5,468 nucleotides of DNA from Archaeoglobales archaeon (GCA_003662985.1 QMZD01000138.1:1-5468), one strand, 5' to 3'; positions 1 to 5,460 are shown, numbered from the stretch's first letter. Numbers and translations are program-made. The notes: generated by a model from the sequence alone, not told the origin.

Positions 1-287
1 AGCTGAAAAAAGCGGTTGAAGAACTGAGCAACCGCATAATCCATCAGAGAACACCTTTGAGGGTTCAGCACAGGAGAGCAGATTTGGTCAGGAAGAAAAG
101 GACTTACGGAATAAGAGTACTATTCCACAAAAAAGACGTTGCGGTTGTGGAGATAGAAGCGGATTCTGGCCTTTATATTAAGGAACTCGTAAGCGGTGAC
201 GAAGGAAGAACGAAACCAAGCCTATCGGAACTGCTCGGAATGAAGACTCGGGTAGAAAAGCTTGATGTAATCGAAATTTTGGGCTGA
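1..287 (+). CDS. pus10: tRNA pseudouridine synthase Pus10, C-terminal part (5' end outside window)
   Basis: The gene is open at the window's left edge. The first complete codon is at 3 and the TGA stop at 285-287, leaving 94 visible C-terminal residues. The segment QRTPLRVQHRRAD is followed by the block SGLYIKELVSGDEGRTKPS and then ELLG. This is the characteristic end of the Pus10 catalytic domain (compare YIKEFVHGD.GRT.PS in eukaryotic PUS10). By family knowledge, archaeal Pus10 makes pseudouridine 54 and/or 55 in the T-loop of tRNA and has an N-terminal THUMP-containing region. That region and the catalytic Asp lie upstream and cannot be checked here. An in-frame TTG at 57 is internal to the conserved block and is not a start. 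The next gene is 133 bases downstream behind its own promoter, so co-transcription with it is not required. Identification is confident from the conserved block. Confidence 0.92.
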   Translation, partial: LKKAVEELSNRIIHQRTPLRVQHRRADLVRKKRTYGIRVLFHKKDVAVVEIEADSGLYIKELVSGDEGRTKPSLSELLGMKTRVEKLDVIEILG

Positions 288-313
288 TTACGGGAAAATT
301 TAGCTAGTTGCGA

Positions 314-354
314 AACTCAACCAACTCAACTAACTCGATCAACTCAACTAACCC
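314..354. repeat. 9-bp tandem repeat, about 4.5 copies
   Basis: Consecutive 9-bp units are aactcaacc (314-322), aactcaact (323-331), aactcgatc (332-340) and aactcaact (341-349), followed by the partial unit aaccc (350-354). The 13-mer caactcaactaac occurs twice exactly, at 322-334 and 340-352. The array lies between the end of pus10 and the rpl21e promoter. It has no coding potential of note. The upstream tagttg (305-310) can pair with caacta inside the array. Function is unknown; it may be a simple slippage-derived minisatellite. Confidence 0.8.
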
Positions 355-357
355 ATC

Positions 358-372
358 GGAAATCTTAAATAT
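358..372 (+). promoter_or_regulatory. BRE/TATA promoter of rpl21e
   Basis: A purine-rich BRE-like ggaaa (358-362) precedes TTAAATAT (365-372). About 27 bases below the box centre puts the transcription start near 395, giving a leader of about 26 nt that still contains the strong GGAGG ribosome site. It probably drives rpl21e and rpoF. Inferred from motif and spacing only. Confidence 0.7.
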
Positions 373-409
373 CCTCCATCTGTGATTACTGAAGCTGTAA
401 TAAGATAAA

Positions 410-414
410 GGAGG
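410..414 (+). promoter_or_regulatory. Shine-Dalgarno site that decides the rpl21e start
   Basis: GGAGG at 410-414 sits 6 bases before the ATG at 421. It directly touches another in-frame ATG at 415, which is too close to be used as a start. The spacing therefore selects the start at 421, giving an N-terminus of MGWKSHG. Confidence 0.75.
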
Positions 415-420
415 ATGATT

Positions 421-705
421 ATGGGCTGGAAATCTCATGGTTTTCGTTTCAAGTCAGGTAGGAAGCTCAGAAAGAGGGTTAGAGAGAGGGGTCTGAAGAT
501 AAGGAAAACCCTTCAGCAGTTTGAGGTTGGAGAGAAGGTACATATCGAAATTGAGCCTTCGGTGCAGAAGGGGATGCCCCACCCAAGGTTTCATGGAAGA
601 ACCGGAGAGGTTGTGGGTATAAGGGGCAAGGCATATCTCGTTAAGGTGAGAGATGGCGGAAAGCTAAAAACCCTGATAGTAAGACCTGAACACCTCAAAA
701 CCTAA
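421..705 (+). CDS. rpl21e: 50S ribosomal protein L21e
   Basis: The 94-residue basic protein matches the archaeal/eukaryotic L21e family, whose archaeal members are about 95 residues long. L21e is a component of the large ribosomal subunit that binds 23S rRNA. Recognisable parts are the basic N-terminus with RERGL, then [19 protein letters not shown], the hallmark [13 protein letters not shown], and the C-terminal [17 protein letters not shown]. These make up the SH3-like barrel. The start at 421 is chosen from Shine-Dalgarno spacing; an ATG two codons earlier abuts the GGAGG. It is the first gene behind the promoter at about 358-372 and is followed after 24 bases by rpoF, a pairing that is common in Euryarchaeota. 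The gene appears intact and nothing unusual is seen in it. Confidence 0.96.
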   Translation: MGWKSHGFRFKSGRKLRKRVRERGLKIRKTLQQFEVGEKVHIEIEPSVQKGMPHPRFHGRTGEVVGIRGKAYLVKVRDGGKLKTLIVRPEHLKT

Positions 706-729
706 TCCTGGGTGAATTGGGGGCCGAAC

Positions 730-1080
730 ATGACGTTTAAGGAAGTACTTGAATTTGAGTATATTACGATCTCCGAAGCGAAGGAAATTTTGGAGGAGAT
801 CGCAAAAAAGAGACAGGAAAAAGCTGATTTACTTTACGAAACCCGTCGAGGTTTACGCCACCTAAGAAATTTTGCTAAACTCCAACCTGAAAAAGCTAAG
901 GAACTTGTAGAGGAGTTAGAAAAGCTTCCTCAGGTTGGAAGAAGAGATTTAGCGGTTAAAATTGCTGACATAATGCCCGACATTCCCGATGAAATAAGAA
1001 CTATTTTTGCAAAAGAGAGGTTCAACATAACACCGGAGCAAATCGAAGAGATTTTGGAAGTTGTAGACAAATATAGATGA
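730..1080 (+). CDS. rpoF: DNA-directed RNA polymerase subunit F (Rpb4-like)
   Basis: The 116-residue acidic/basic helical protein matches archaeal RpoF, the counterpart of eukaryotic Rpb4. By family knowledge it pairs with RpoE/Rpb7 to form the polymerase stalk, which helps open-complex formation and binds nascent RNA. The N-terminal half (TISEAKEILEEIAKKR) and the C-terminal HRDC-like helical part are present. The latter includes ADIMPDIPDEIRTIFAKERF followed by PEQIEEILEVVDKYR, which is typical of the family. The ATG at 730 is chosen because a G-rich run (719-723) lies at suitable distance and the protein then has normal family length. An in-frame GTG at 712 would add six residues but has no ribosome site. 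The short gap from rpl21e suggests co-transcription. The stop overlaps the beginning of a small degenerate 8-bp repeat (agatgaat, ggatgaat, agatg at 1075-1095). Confidence 0.93.
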   Translation: MTFKEVLEFEYITISEAKEILEEIAKKRQEKADLLYETRRGLRHLRNFAKLQPEKAKELVEELEKLPQVGRRDLAVKIADIMPDIPDEIRTIFAKERFNITPEQIEEILEVVDKYR

Positions 1081-1098
1081 ATGGATGAATAGATGTTT

Positions 1099-1113
1099 GA
1101 AAAAAATTATATA
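1099..1113 (+). promoter_or_regulatory. BRE/TATA promoter of the DUF655-ksgA-mtq2 group
   Basis: The A-rich BRE-like gaaaaaaa (1099-1106) is followed by TTATATA (1107-1113). A start about 25 bases downstream, near 1135-1138, leaves a leader of about 20 nt containing AAGGAGAG (1143-1150), 6 bases before the DUF655 ATG. This suggests that DUF655, ksgA and mtq2 can be transcribed independently of rpl21e-rpoF. Inferred from motif and spacing. Confidence 0.6.
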
Positions 1114-1156
1114 GTTAACTTACTATTTAATCCTATCAAATGAAGGAGAGTAGGCC

Positions 1157-1807
1157 ATGGAAGCAGAAAATTCCAGAATCGGTCAGGGTTATCCAGGAAG
1201 ACCAAGAGAAAGGAGATATGATGAAAGGAGACACGAGAGAAGAAGGGAGATTGACAAATCGAAGATGGAGGATTACGCTTACGTAATCGATTTTATGCCC
1301 TATGGTCATCCCGACGACAAAAGGCCGATTCATAAAAGAGAGCCTTTAGCCCAGGTTGTGGGAGAAAAGAGGTTTACTCTTCTTGAAGTTAGCATAAGGA
1401 AAGGTGAAAACCCGCTCGTTATGGACAAGGTTTTCATAGGCAAGGGAGAAAGAGACATTGTTTATAAGATTAAAAAAAGGTTGAGATATGACGATTTAAC
1501 ACCCGCGGCAAAATCGGAGTTGCCATACGTTATTGAGTATATAATAAAGGAAAATGAGGACAGATTCGTAGAAATATTCAACAAGGCAGAGCCTATAACG
1601 ACGAAATTCCATCAGCTTGAGCTACTTCCCGGGGTTGGGAAGAAGACTATGTGGGCGATAATTGACGAGCGAAAAAAAGAACCTTTCAAGAGCTTCAGAG
1701 ATCTTGCAGAGAGAGTCAAAGGACTGCAACATCCTGAAAAACTAATTCTGAATAGAATACTTTACGAAATCAAAAATCCCGGAACCAAATACAAGATTTT
1801 TACCTGA
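1157..1807 (+). CDS. DUF655 family protein, helix-hairpin-helix nucleic-acid-binding
   Basis: The 216-residue protein has three visible parts. Residues 8-36 are a very basic, low-complexity tail (RPRERR, RRHERRR), probably disordered. The DUF655 core starts with EDYAYVIDFMPYGHPDD (38-54) and continues through a beta-rich segment to about 115. Near 153-172 is a helix-hairpin-helix, LELLPGVGKKTMWAIIDERK, with the GVGKK turn that usually contacts the nucleic-acid backbone. DUF655 is an archaeal family without a proven function as far as I know; RNA or DNA binding is inferred from these elements. The start at 1157 is supported by AAGGAGAG at 1143-1150. The internal Met37 lacks this support, although many relatives may begin nearer there. 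The stop is immediately followed by the ksgA ATG. That arrangement, and the ribosomal neighbours, suggest a role in rRNA processing or modification. Confidence 0.88.
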   Translation: MEAENSRIGQGYPGRPRERRYDERRHERRREIDKSKMEDYAYVIDFMPYGHPDDKRPIHKREPLAQVVGEKRFTLLEVSIRKGENPLVMDKVFIGKGERDIVYKIKKRLRYDDLTPAAKSELPYVIEYIIKENEDRFVEIFNKAEPITTKFHQLELLPGVGKKTMWAIIDERKKEPFKSFRDLAERVKGLQHPEKLILNRILYEIKNPGTKYKIFT

Positions 1808-2599
1808 ATGAGGCTTTACAAACAGAGGGACCAGCACATCTTAGTGGATAGATCTATTCTCAGAAGAATTGTTGATTACTCCGAGCTATCAGATGATGAA
1901 GTCGCTCTCGAAATCGGGTGTGGGCCTGGAAATCTGACAGCTGAACTTCTGAAAAGGGCTAAGAAAGTTATTGGGGTGGAAAAAGATCCAAGGATGGTTA
2001 ACTTGCTGAAAAAGAAATTTAGCAAAGAAATCGAAGATGGTAGATTTGAGATCGTTCAGGATGATGCTTTAAAAGTAAGCTTTCCGAAATTTGACAAATT
2101 CGTCTCTAACATACCGTATAGCATCTCATCTCCCCTCACATTTAAACTCCTGAAACATGATTTTAGGTTAGCGATCGTTATGTATCAGAAGGAATTTGCT
2201 GAGCGTTTAACAGCCCAGCCGGGATCGAAAAAGTATGGGAGGCTGAGTATAACTTCAAGAGTTTTTTGTAGGGCCGAGATACTCGAAATCGTGAGCAGAA
2301 AAGCCTTCAAACCCCCTCCAAAGGTTGATTCTGCAATAGTAAGGCTTACTCCCTCTTCGGAATTGAAGATTATCGATTTCGATTTATTTGTCGATCTGGT
2401 CAGGTTCTCCTTCTCGATGAGAAGAAAGAAGTTTGGCAAGATCTTTCAAAGCTGGTGTGAAAAAAGAAAGATTAAACCCAACGAAATCCTCAAAGAATTA
2501 GGGCTTGAAGAATACATCGAAAAAAGGCCTGAAGAAATTGAGCCAGAAGTCTTCGCGAAGCTCACCAATGGAATATCAGAAATTGGGGGAAGTGCTTAA
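1808..2599 (+). CDS. ksgA: rRNA adenine N6,N6-dimethyltransferase (KsgA/Dim1)
   Basis: The 263-residue class I SAM methyltransferase dimethylates the two adjacent adenosines near the 3' end of 16S rRNA (E. coli A1518/A1519 equivalents), a late step of small-subunit maturation. Visible motifs are DQHILVD (8-14, SAM-binding motif X), EIGCGPGNLT (35-44, motif I), VEKDPR (57-62, motif II acidic residue), DDAL (85-88), the catalytic NIPYSISSP (101-109, the N(I/L)PY motif of adenine N6 methylases) and FKPPPKVDS (about 167-175). A helical rRNA-binding C-terminal domain follows. The LGQ that often precedes the motif-X histidine/phenylalanine region is replaced by KQRDQ. Translation begins at an ATG directly touching the DUF655 stop. 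No Shine-Dalgarno site is seen, so coupling by re-initiation is likely. Length and motifs indicate a complete, functional enzyme. Confidence 0.95.
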   Translation: MRLYKQRDQHILVDRSILRRIVDYSELSDDEVALEIGCGPGNLTAELLKRAKKVIGVEKDPRMVNLLKKKFSKEIEDGRFEIVQDDALKVSFPKFDKFVSNIPYSISSPLTFKLLKHDFRLAIVMYQKEFAERLTAQPGSKKYGRLSITSRVFCRAEILEIVSRKAFKPPPKVDSAIVRLTPSSELKIIDFDLFVDLVRFSFSMRRKKFGKIFQSWCEKRKIKPNEILKELGLEEYIEKRPEEIEPEVFAKLTNGISEIGGSA

Positions 2600-2607
2600 A
2601 TGTTAAT

Positions 2608-2613
2608 GGTGAT
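2608..2613 (+). promoter_or_regulatory. Shine-Dalgarno site of the mtq2-like gene
   Basis: GGTGAT at 2608-2613 is a strong archaeal ribosome-binding match, placed 3 bases before the ATG at 2617. It lies in the short gap after ksgA. Two other ATGs in that gap (2600 and 2606) are out of frame with the methyltransferase, so this site fixes the start. Confidence 0.75.
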
Positions 2614-2616
2614 TAA

Positions 2617-3159
2617 ATGGAGGTTTATCCGATAGCTGAAGACACGGAACTTCTGCTGGATGCAAGCCTTAAAGAGGTGAAAAAGAAAGACATCGTTCTT
2701 GAGCTGGGGTGTGGAAGTGGTTACGTTGCAAAAAAGATCTCGGAAAAATGCAGACTTGTTGTTGCTTCTGACATAAATCCGTACGCTGTTAAAAAAGCAA
2801 AAGAGCTTGGGTTAAATGTCGTCCGGGCTGATTTGCTGAGGGCTTTTAAGAGAAAATTCTCCCTTGTACTTTTTAATCCACCCTATCTAGAGCTTGAGGA
2901 GTTCGAAAAAAGAGGAGATTGGATGGAAAAAGCAATTGATGGCGGAAAAAAAGGTTTAGAAATCATAAAAAGATTCATTGATGAGCTTGATGGTGTGCTG
3001 ACGGAAGAAGGCAGGGCGATACTCGTGCATTCATCGTTCAATCTTCCCGAAATCTATGACCTGCTTGAGGGGAAGGGTTACAAATTCGAGTTGTTAGAAG
3101 AGAAAAAGCTTTTCTTTGAGAAGCTCTATGCAATAAAGATCTTTAGGCATTATGAGTAG
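2617..3159 (+). CDS. HemK2/Mtq2-type protein methyltransferase (probable release-factor glutamine methylase)
   Basis: The 180-residue SAM-dependent methyltransferase belongs to the short HemK2/Mtq2 group, which has only the catalytic domain. Landmarks are VYPIAEDTELLLD (3-15, the group's N-terminal signature), ELGCGSGYVA (29-38, SAM-binding motif I), SDINPYA (51-57, acidic ribose-binding residue D52) and NPPY (87-90, the catalytic motif of enzymes that methylate planar amide or amine nitrogens). A GG near residue 106 follows. By family knowledge, archaeal/eukaryotic members act with the zinc protein Trm112 and methylate the Gln of the GGQ loop of release factor aRF1/eRF1. Some eukaryotic members also methylate lysine, so the substrate is an inference. 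It follows ksgA by 17 bases, consistent with one operon. Bacterial PrmC-like length is excluded, since no N-terminal helical domain is present. Confidence 0.87.
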   Translation: MEVYPIAEDTELLLDASLKEVKKKDIVLELGCGSGYVAKKISEKCRLVVASDINPYAVKKAKELGLNVVRADLLRAFKRKFSLVLFNPPYLELEEFEKRGDWMEKAIDGGKKGLEIIKRFIDELDGVLTEEGRAILVHSSFNLPEIYDLLEGKGYKFELLEEKKLFFEKLYAIKIFRHYE

Positions 3160-3237
3160 ATATGTAGATTAGCAAAATCAGGTAAATTCAGTTGAATTCA
3201 GATAGAAAAGATTAAGAAAGTTGAAGAGGGATCTGGG

Positions 3238-3957
3238 ATGAACAGAAAGGGGAAAAATGACGGAGGAAAATCCAAGCTAAAGATAGGGATCGTCCTCAGG
3301 GGAAGAGAAAGAGAGAAAGATATCCAGCTGATGGCTGAGCATTTTGGGGTTAAATCTTTCGAACTCCCCTCGGATCTTCCTGAACTCATAGAGAATCCGG
3401 AGAAATATCTCACGTTAGGCCAAGATTTCTTCAACGTTGACATGATCGTTTCCTATGCAGGCCATCCTGACATCAACTTGGAGCTTATTCGCCAAGCCTC
3501 AGAACACGGAATTGGGCTTCTAATATTTTCAGGAGGATCCAAAGCTGGTTCGGCCGTTCAGCTCAAGAGGGAAGGTGAGAAGCGTGGTGTGAGAGTTATA
3601 TGGGAGGAAATATGCTGTGCCACACCTCAGGTGGAAGATGAAAGATTTTCCGAATTTTTCACGCGCTTTGGAGCCCCCGAGCTTGAAGTGGAAATCGAAA
3701 ATGGCAAAATAGTGGATGTAAAAGTTAAGAGAACCGCCTTTTGCGGTGCTACAAGGTTCGTTGCAGAGAAGATAAAGGGTTTGCCGATTGAGGAGGCTCC
3801 GACAAAAGCGGGCTATTTCACGCAAATCTTCCCATGCTACGCTTCCAGAGGGATAGAAGGGGGGATTCATAGGGCTGCTAGGGTTCACAAGAGGGCTGTT
3901 GAAAAGGCGATTTCGAGGGCAATCTCGAGATCTCGAGGGCAATCTCAAGAGCCATGA
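3238..3957 (+). CDS. DUF166 family protein with altered C-terminus
   Basis: The 239-residue protein matches my recollection of the archaeal DUF166 family. It has an N-terminal Rossmann-like start KLKIGIVLRG (14-21), ISYA.HPD-like VSYAGHPD (71-78), conserved cysteines in EICCATP (124-130), FCG (168-170) and FPCYASRGIEGGIH (198-211). Clustered Cys residues hint at metal or Fe-S binding, but this is inference. Some database entries link the family to thymidylate synthase; I see no ThyA or ThyX motif and would not use that name. The start is supported by gaggga (3225-3230), seven bases before the ATG. A 20-bp duplication near the end (3913-3950) shifts the frame, so the tail reads RSRGQSQEP. Without the duplication it would end SRAISRAMKK and the protein would be 235 residues. 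The conserved core is untouched, so activity may be retained. No clear TATA box is seen in the 78 bases upstream. Confidence 0.8.
   Translation: MNRKGKNDGGKSKLKIGIVLRGREREKDIQLMAEHFGVKSFELPSDLPELIENPEKYLTLGQDFFNVDMIVSYAGHPDINLELIRQASEHGIGLLIFSGGSKAGSAVQLKREGEKRGVRVIWEEICCATPQVEDERFSEFFTRFGAPELEVEIENGKIVDVKVKRTAFCGATRFVAEKIKGLPIEEAPTKAGYFTQIFPCYASRGIEGGIHRAARVHKRAVEKAISRAISRSRGQSQEP
3913..3950 (+). repeat. 20-bp-period tandem duplication inside the DUF166 3' end
   Basis: tcgagggcaatctcgaga (3913-3930) recurs as tcgagggcaatctcaaga (3933-3950), 17 of 18 bases identical, with a 20-base period. The junction creates a perfect 14-bp palindrome, ctcgagatctcgag (3924-3937). The first copy is read in the DUF166 frame. 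The second copy is read in another frame, but its original frame continues as SRAISRAMKK to a TGA at 3963-3965. This marks a recent duplication or an assembly error. Confidence 0.85.
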
Positions 3958-4006
3958 AAAAATGAGGAAGAATAAGTAAAAACTAGATTAAAAACTAGAG
4001 GAAACT

Positions 4007-4021
4007 AAGGAAAATTATAAA
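4007..4021 (+). promoter_or_regulatory. BRE/TATA promoter of the coiled-coil gene, possibly leaderless
   Basis: The purine-rich aaggaaaa (4007-4014) precedes TTATAAA (4015-4021). About 27 bases below the box centre falls at roughly 4045, the first base of the ATG. The transcript could therefore be leaderless or nearly so. The only ribosome-site candidate is a weak aaggat (4030-4034 area). Inferred from sequence. Confidence 0.6.
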
Positions 4022-4044
4022 GAAAAAAGAAGGATCTGGATAGA

Positions 4045-5169
4045 ATGGGATTTAGGTTTTTCAGAAAGGAGAAGAAAAAAGAAGAGATTGGGATTTACGA
4101 GCTTAAGGAACTGCTCAAGAAGGAGTTAGCAAAACATGAAGAATCGCTTGAGAGGTTTGCCGAAGGGAACGTTTCAAGCTTGAAAGAGGCCGTCTCTTCT
4201 CTGCTTGAAGAGATTGAATCCTTAGATCCGGAGATTCTCCCTCAAAGGTTGAGAGGGGTTACAAAAAATTTCATTTCAATGATGAAAAAGCAGTGGCAAG
4301 TTTCCAGCCCTCAATCTCCAAGAGCTTACTTTGATGAAGTTAGCCTCAAAGCGGCAAAATTAGCTGTTTTAATGGCAAAAGGCTTTAGAATCCTTTTTGC
4401 AATAAAACTTCCGGAGTTTGAAGGAATAAACCAGAGAATAAAGGAGGTTTCTGCAATAATTGCGAAATACGAGGAATTGAAGCGTAATCCATCTGTTGAC
4501 AGAAATAGACAAATCCTTGAGAAGATAGAAGAATTAGAAGATCTTGAAGGTCTGATTTCTGAAAAAATAAAGAAACTGGAGGAACTTGAAAAACTGAAAA
4601 ATGATTTGAAAAATGTTACTGAGGAAAAATCGGAGTCTGATGAACTTTTAGAGTACCAGAAGATGGAGGAGAGATTGAAGAATCGGCTTTCTCTTCTCGA
4701 GAGTGAACTGCAGAAGAAACTGGGAGTGATAAGAAAGCCTTTAAGAATTTACGCCCACATGGTCGGGGATAAGTTGAATATAGGGAGTTACAGAGATCTG
4801 GGGAATGAGAGTATAAGAAGAATGGCGAAGAAAGCTCATGTAGAGATTATAAAGGGTAGTCTAGCTGTAAAAGAATCTCAGAAAGGTGCAATATTGAAAA
4901 GTCTAGAATTCATAGGTAACGGTGAAGCTGAGCGGGTAATTGGTGAAATCGATTCTATAAAGAAGGATTTAACAACGATATCTGCGAAAATAAAAACGAT
5001 TGAGTCCAGAAGAAGATCCAGGTTCTCCGGAGAGAAGCAGAGGATTGAAAAGGAAATCACATCTTTGAGAAACCAAATCGAAAGCTATGTTGAAAGAAAA
5101 GCTGAACTGAAGGAAGATCTGAGGGAGTTGGTTGAAGATTCTTTTCCATACAGGCTTGCTTTTGATTGA
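4045..5169 (+). CDS. Unrecognised coiled-coil protein (hypothetical)
   Basis: I do not recognise a named family for this 374-residue protein. It has a basic start (MGFRFFRKEKKK), a helical region to about 80 with one Trp (W84), and a short, more hydrophobic helix near 100-120 (KLAVLMAKGFRILFAIKL). A long Lys/Glu/Leu coiled coil covers about 125-225. A non-coiled block at about 226-290 begins KPLRIYAHMVGDKLNIG. A second coiled coil runs from about 295 to 365, and the tail is SFPYRLAFD. It has no cysteine, no Walker A or signature motif, no signal peptide and no convincing transmembrane segment. It is therefore not an SMC/Rad50 ATPase, although similarity searches may hit these through the coiled coils. 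The two coiled coils flanking a compact block could fold back as a hairpin; that is speculative. It has its own promoter and is convergent with the next gene. Intact start and stop and even codon use support a real gene. Confidence 0.8.
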   Translation: MGFRFFRKEKKKEEIGIYELKELLKKELAKHEESLERFAEGNVSSLKEAVSSLLEEIESLDPEILPQRLRGVTKNFISMMKKQWQVSSPQSPRAYFDEVSLKAAKLAVLMAKGFRILFAIKLPEFEGINQRIKEVSAIIAKYEELKRNPSVDRNRQILEKIEELEDLEGLISEKIKKLEELEKLKNDLKNVTEEKSESDELLEYQKMEERLKNRLSLLESELQKKLGVIRKPLRIYAHMVGDKLNIGSYRDLGNESIRRMAKKAHVEIIKGSLAVKESQKGAILKSLEFIGNGEAERVIGEIDSIKKDLTTISAKIKTIESRRRSRFSGEKQRIEKEITSLRNQIESYVERKAELKEDLRELVEDSFPYRLAFD

Positions 5170-5187
5170 ATTGGTTTGGATGGGTAT

Positions 5188-5430
5188 TTAGACGAGATAA
5201 ACCCTATCCTTTTTTCTAACCCTTTCCTTTACCTTTATCCCGACCATATCTCCGGGCATCGCCACATCAACGGGTTTATGATCTATTTCCATAGATTCAA
5301 CAACCTGCTCAAAATCGGTTGTGGCTCCTTTTATCCTGATTTTATCTCCCTTTTTCAGAGTTTTTGAAAGCACAACTGCTGCGACTCCAACCTTTGAAAA
5401 GTAATGAGTAACCTTTCCAACCTCCTCCAT
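5188..5430 (-). CDS. Stand-alone EF-Tu domain 2-like small protein
   Basis: The 80-residue protein on the minus strand (ATG at 5430-5428, stop at 5190-5188) resembles a single beta-barrel domain 2 of translation GTPases. It opens VGKVTHYFSKVGVAAVVLS, then has GDKIRIKGATTDFEQVVESM and finishes with the PGDMVGIKVKERVRKKDRVY block. Those G-D and PGD.VGI positions are typical of the EF-Tu/IF2 barrel. No GTPase G-domain is encoded next to it. Archaea commonly carry such proteins, labelled translation elongation factor-like, without an assigned role. The strand before the ATG has no Shine-Dalgarno site, so leaderless translation is likely. The gene ends 18 bases from the convergent coiled-coil gene. 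The domain fold is assigned with good confidence; function is unknown. Confidence 0.82.
   Translation of the reverse strand: MEEVGKVTHYFSKVGVAAVVLSKTLKKGDKIRIKGATTDFEQVVESMEIDHKPVDVAMPGDMVGIKVKERVRKKDRVYLV
5210..5215 (+). terminator. Candidate oligo-T terminator for the coiled-coil gene
   Basis: A run of six T's (5210-5215) lies 41 bases after the coiled-coil stop codon, inside the 3' end of the convergent gene. Archaeal RNA polymerase can terminate at such T-runs without a hairpin. It is the best candidate in the short 18-base intergenic gap region, but the evidence is only the run itself. Confidence 0.35.
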
Positions 5431-5448
5431 GATCGTATTTAATCCTGA

Positions 5449-5460
5449 ACATTTTTATTG
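5449..5460 (-). promoter_or_regulatory. Candidate TATA element of the EF-Tu domain 2-like gene
   Basis: Read on the minus strand, the stretch upstream of the ATG contains AACAATAAAAAT, an AT-rich box centred about 25 bases from the start codon. Transcription would begin at or next to the ATG. The match is weak, the window ends just beyond it, and a second AT-rich stretch (TTAAATA) lies too near the ATG to be a TATA box. Confidence 0.35.

Noticed and set aside
415..420. ATG at 415 as the rpl21e start
   Set aside because: It touches the GGAGG at 410-414, leaving no spacing; the ATG at 421 has six bases and gives the usual L21e length.
712..729. GTG at 712 as the rpoF start
   Set aside because: No ribosome site precedes it, and the extra six residues are not typical of the family; ATG 730 is better.
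1075..1095. Degenerate 8-bp repeat (agatgaat, ggatgaat, agatg) at the rpoF stop, considered as a box C-like sRNA element
   Set aside because: No matching D box (CTGA) at suitable distance and the repeat is short; most likely chance or slippage.
2185..2439. 84-codon minus-strand open frame inside ksgA
   Set aside because: Overlaps conserved ksgA motifs throughout; no domain, no promoter.
3178..3201. aaattcag / gaattcag direct repeat upstream of the DUF166 gene, considered as an operator
   Set aside because: Only 7-8 bases and no clear TATA nearby; too weak to call.
3529..3948. 139-codon open frame on the minus strand
   Set aside because: It lies fully inside the DUF166 gene, lacks any recognisable domain and is a shadow of its codons.
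5176..5367. 63-codon plus-strand open frame at the right end
   Set aside because: Antisense to the convincing EF-Tu domain 2-like gene; low-complexity aromatic translation with no ribosome site.
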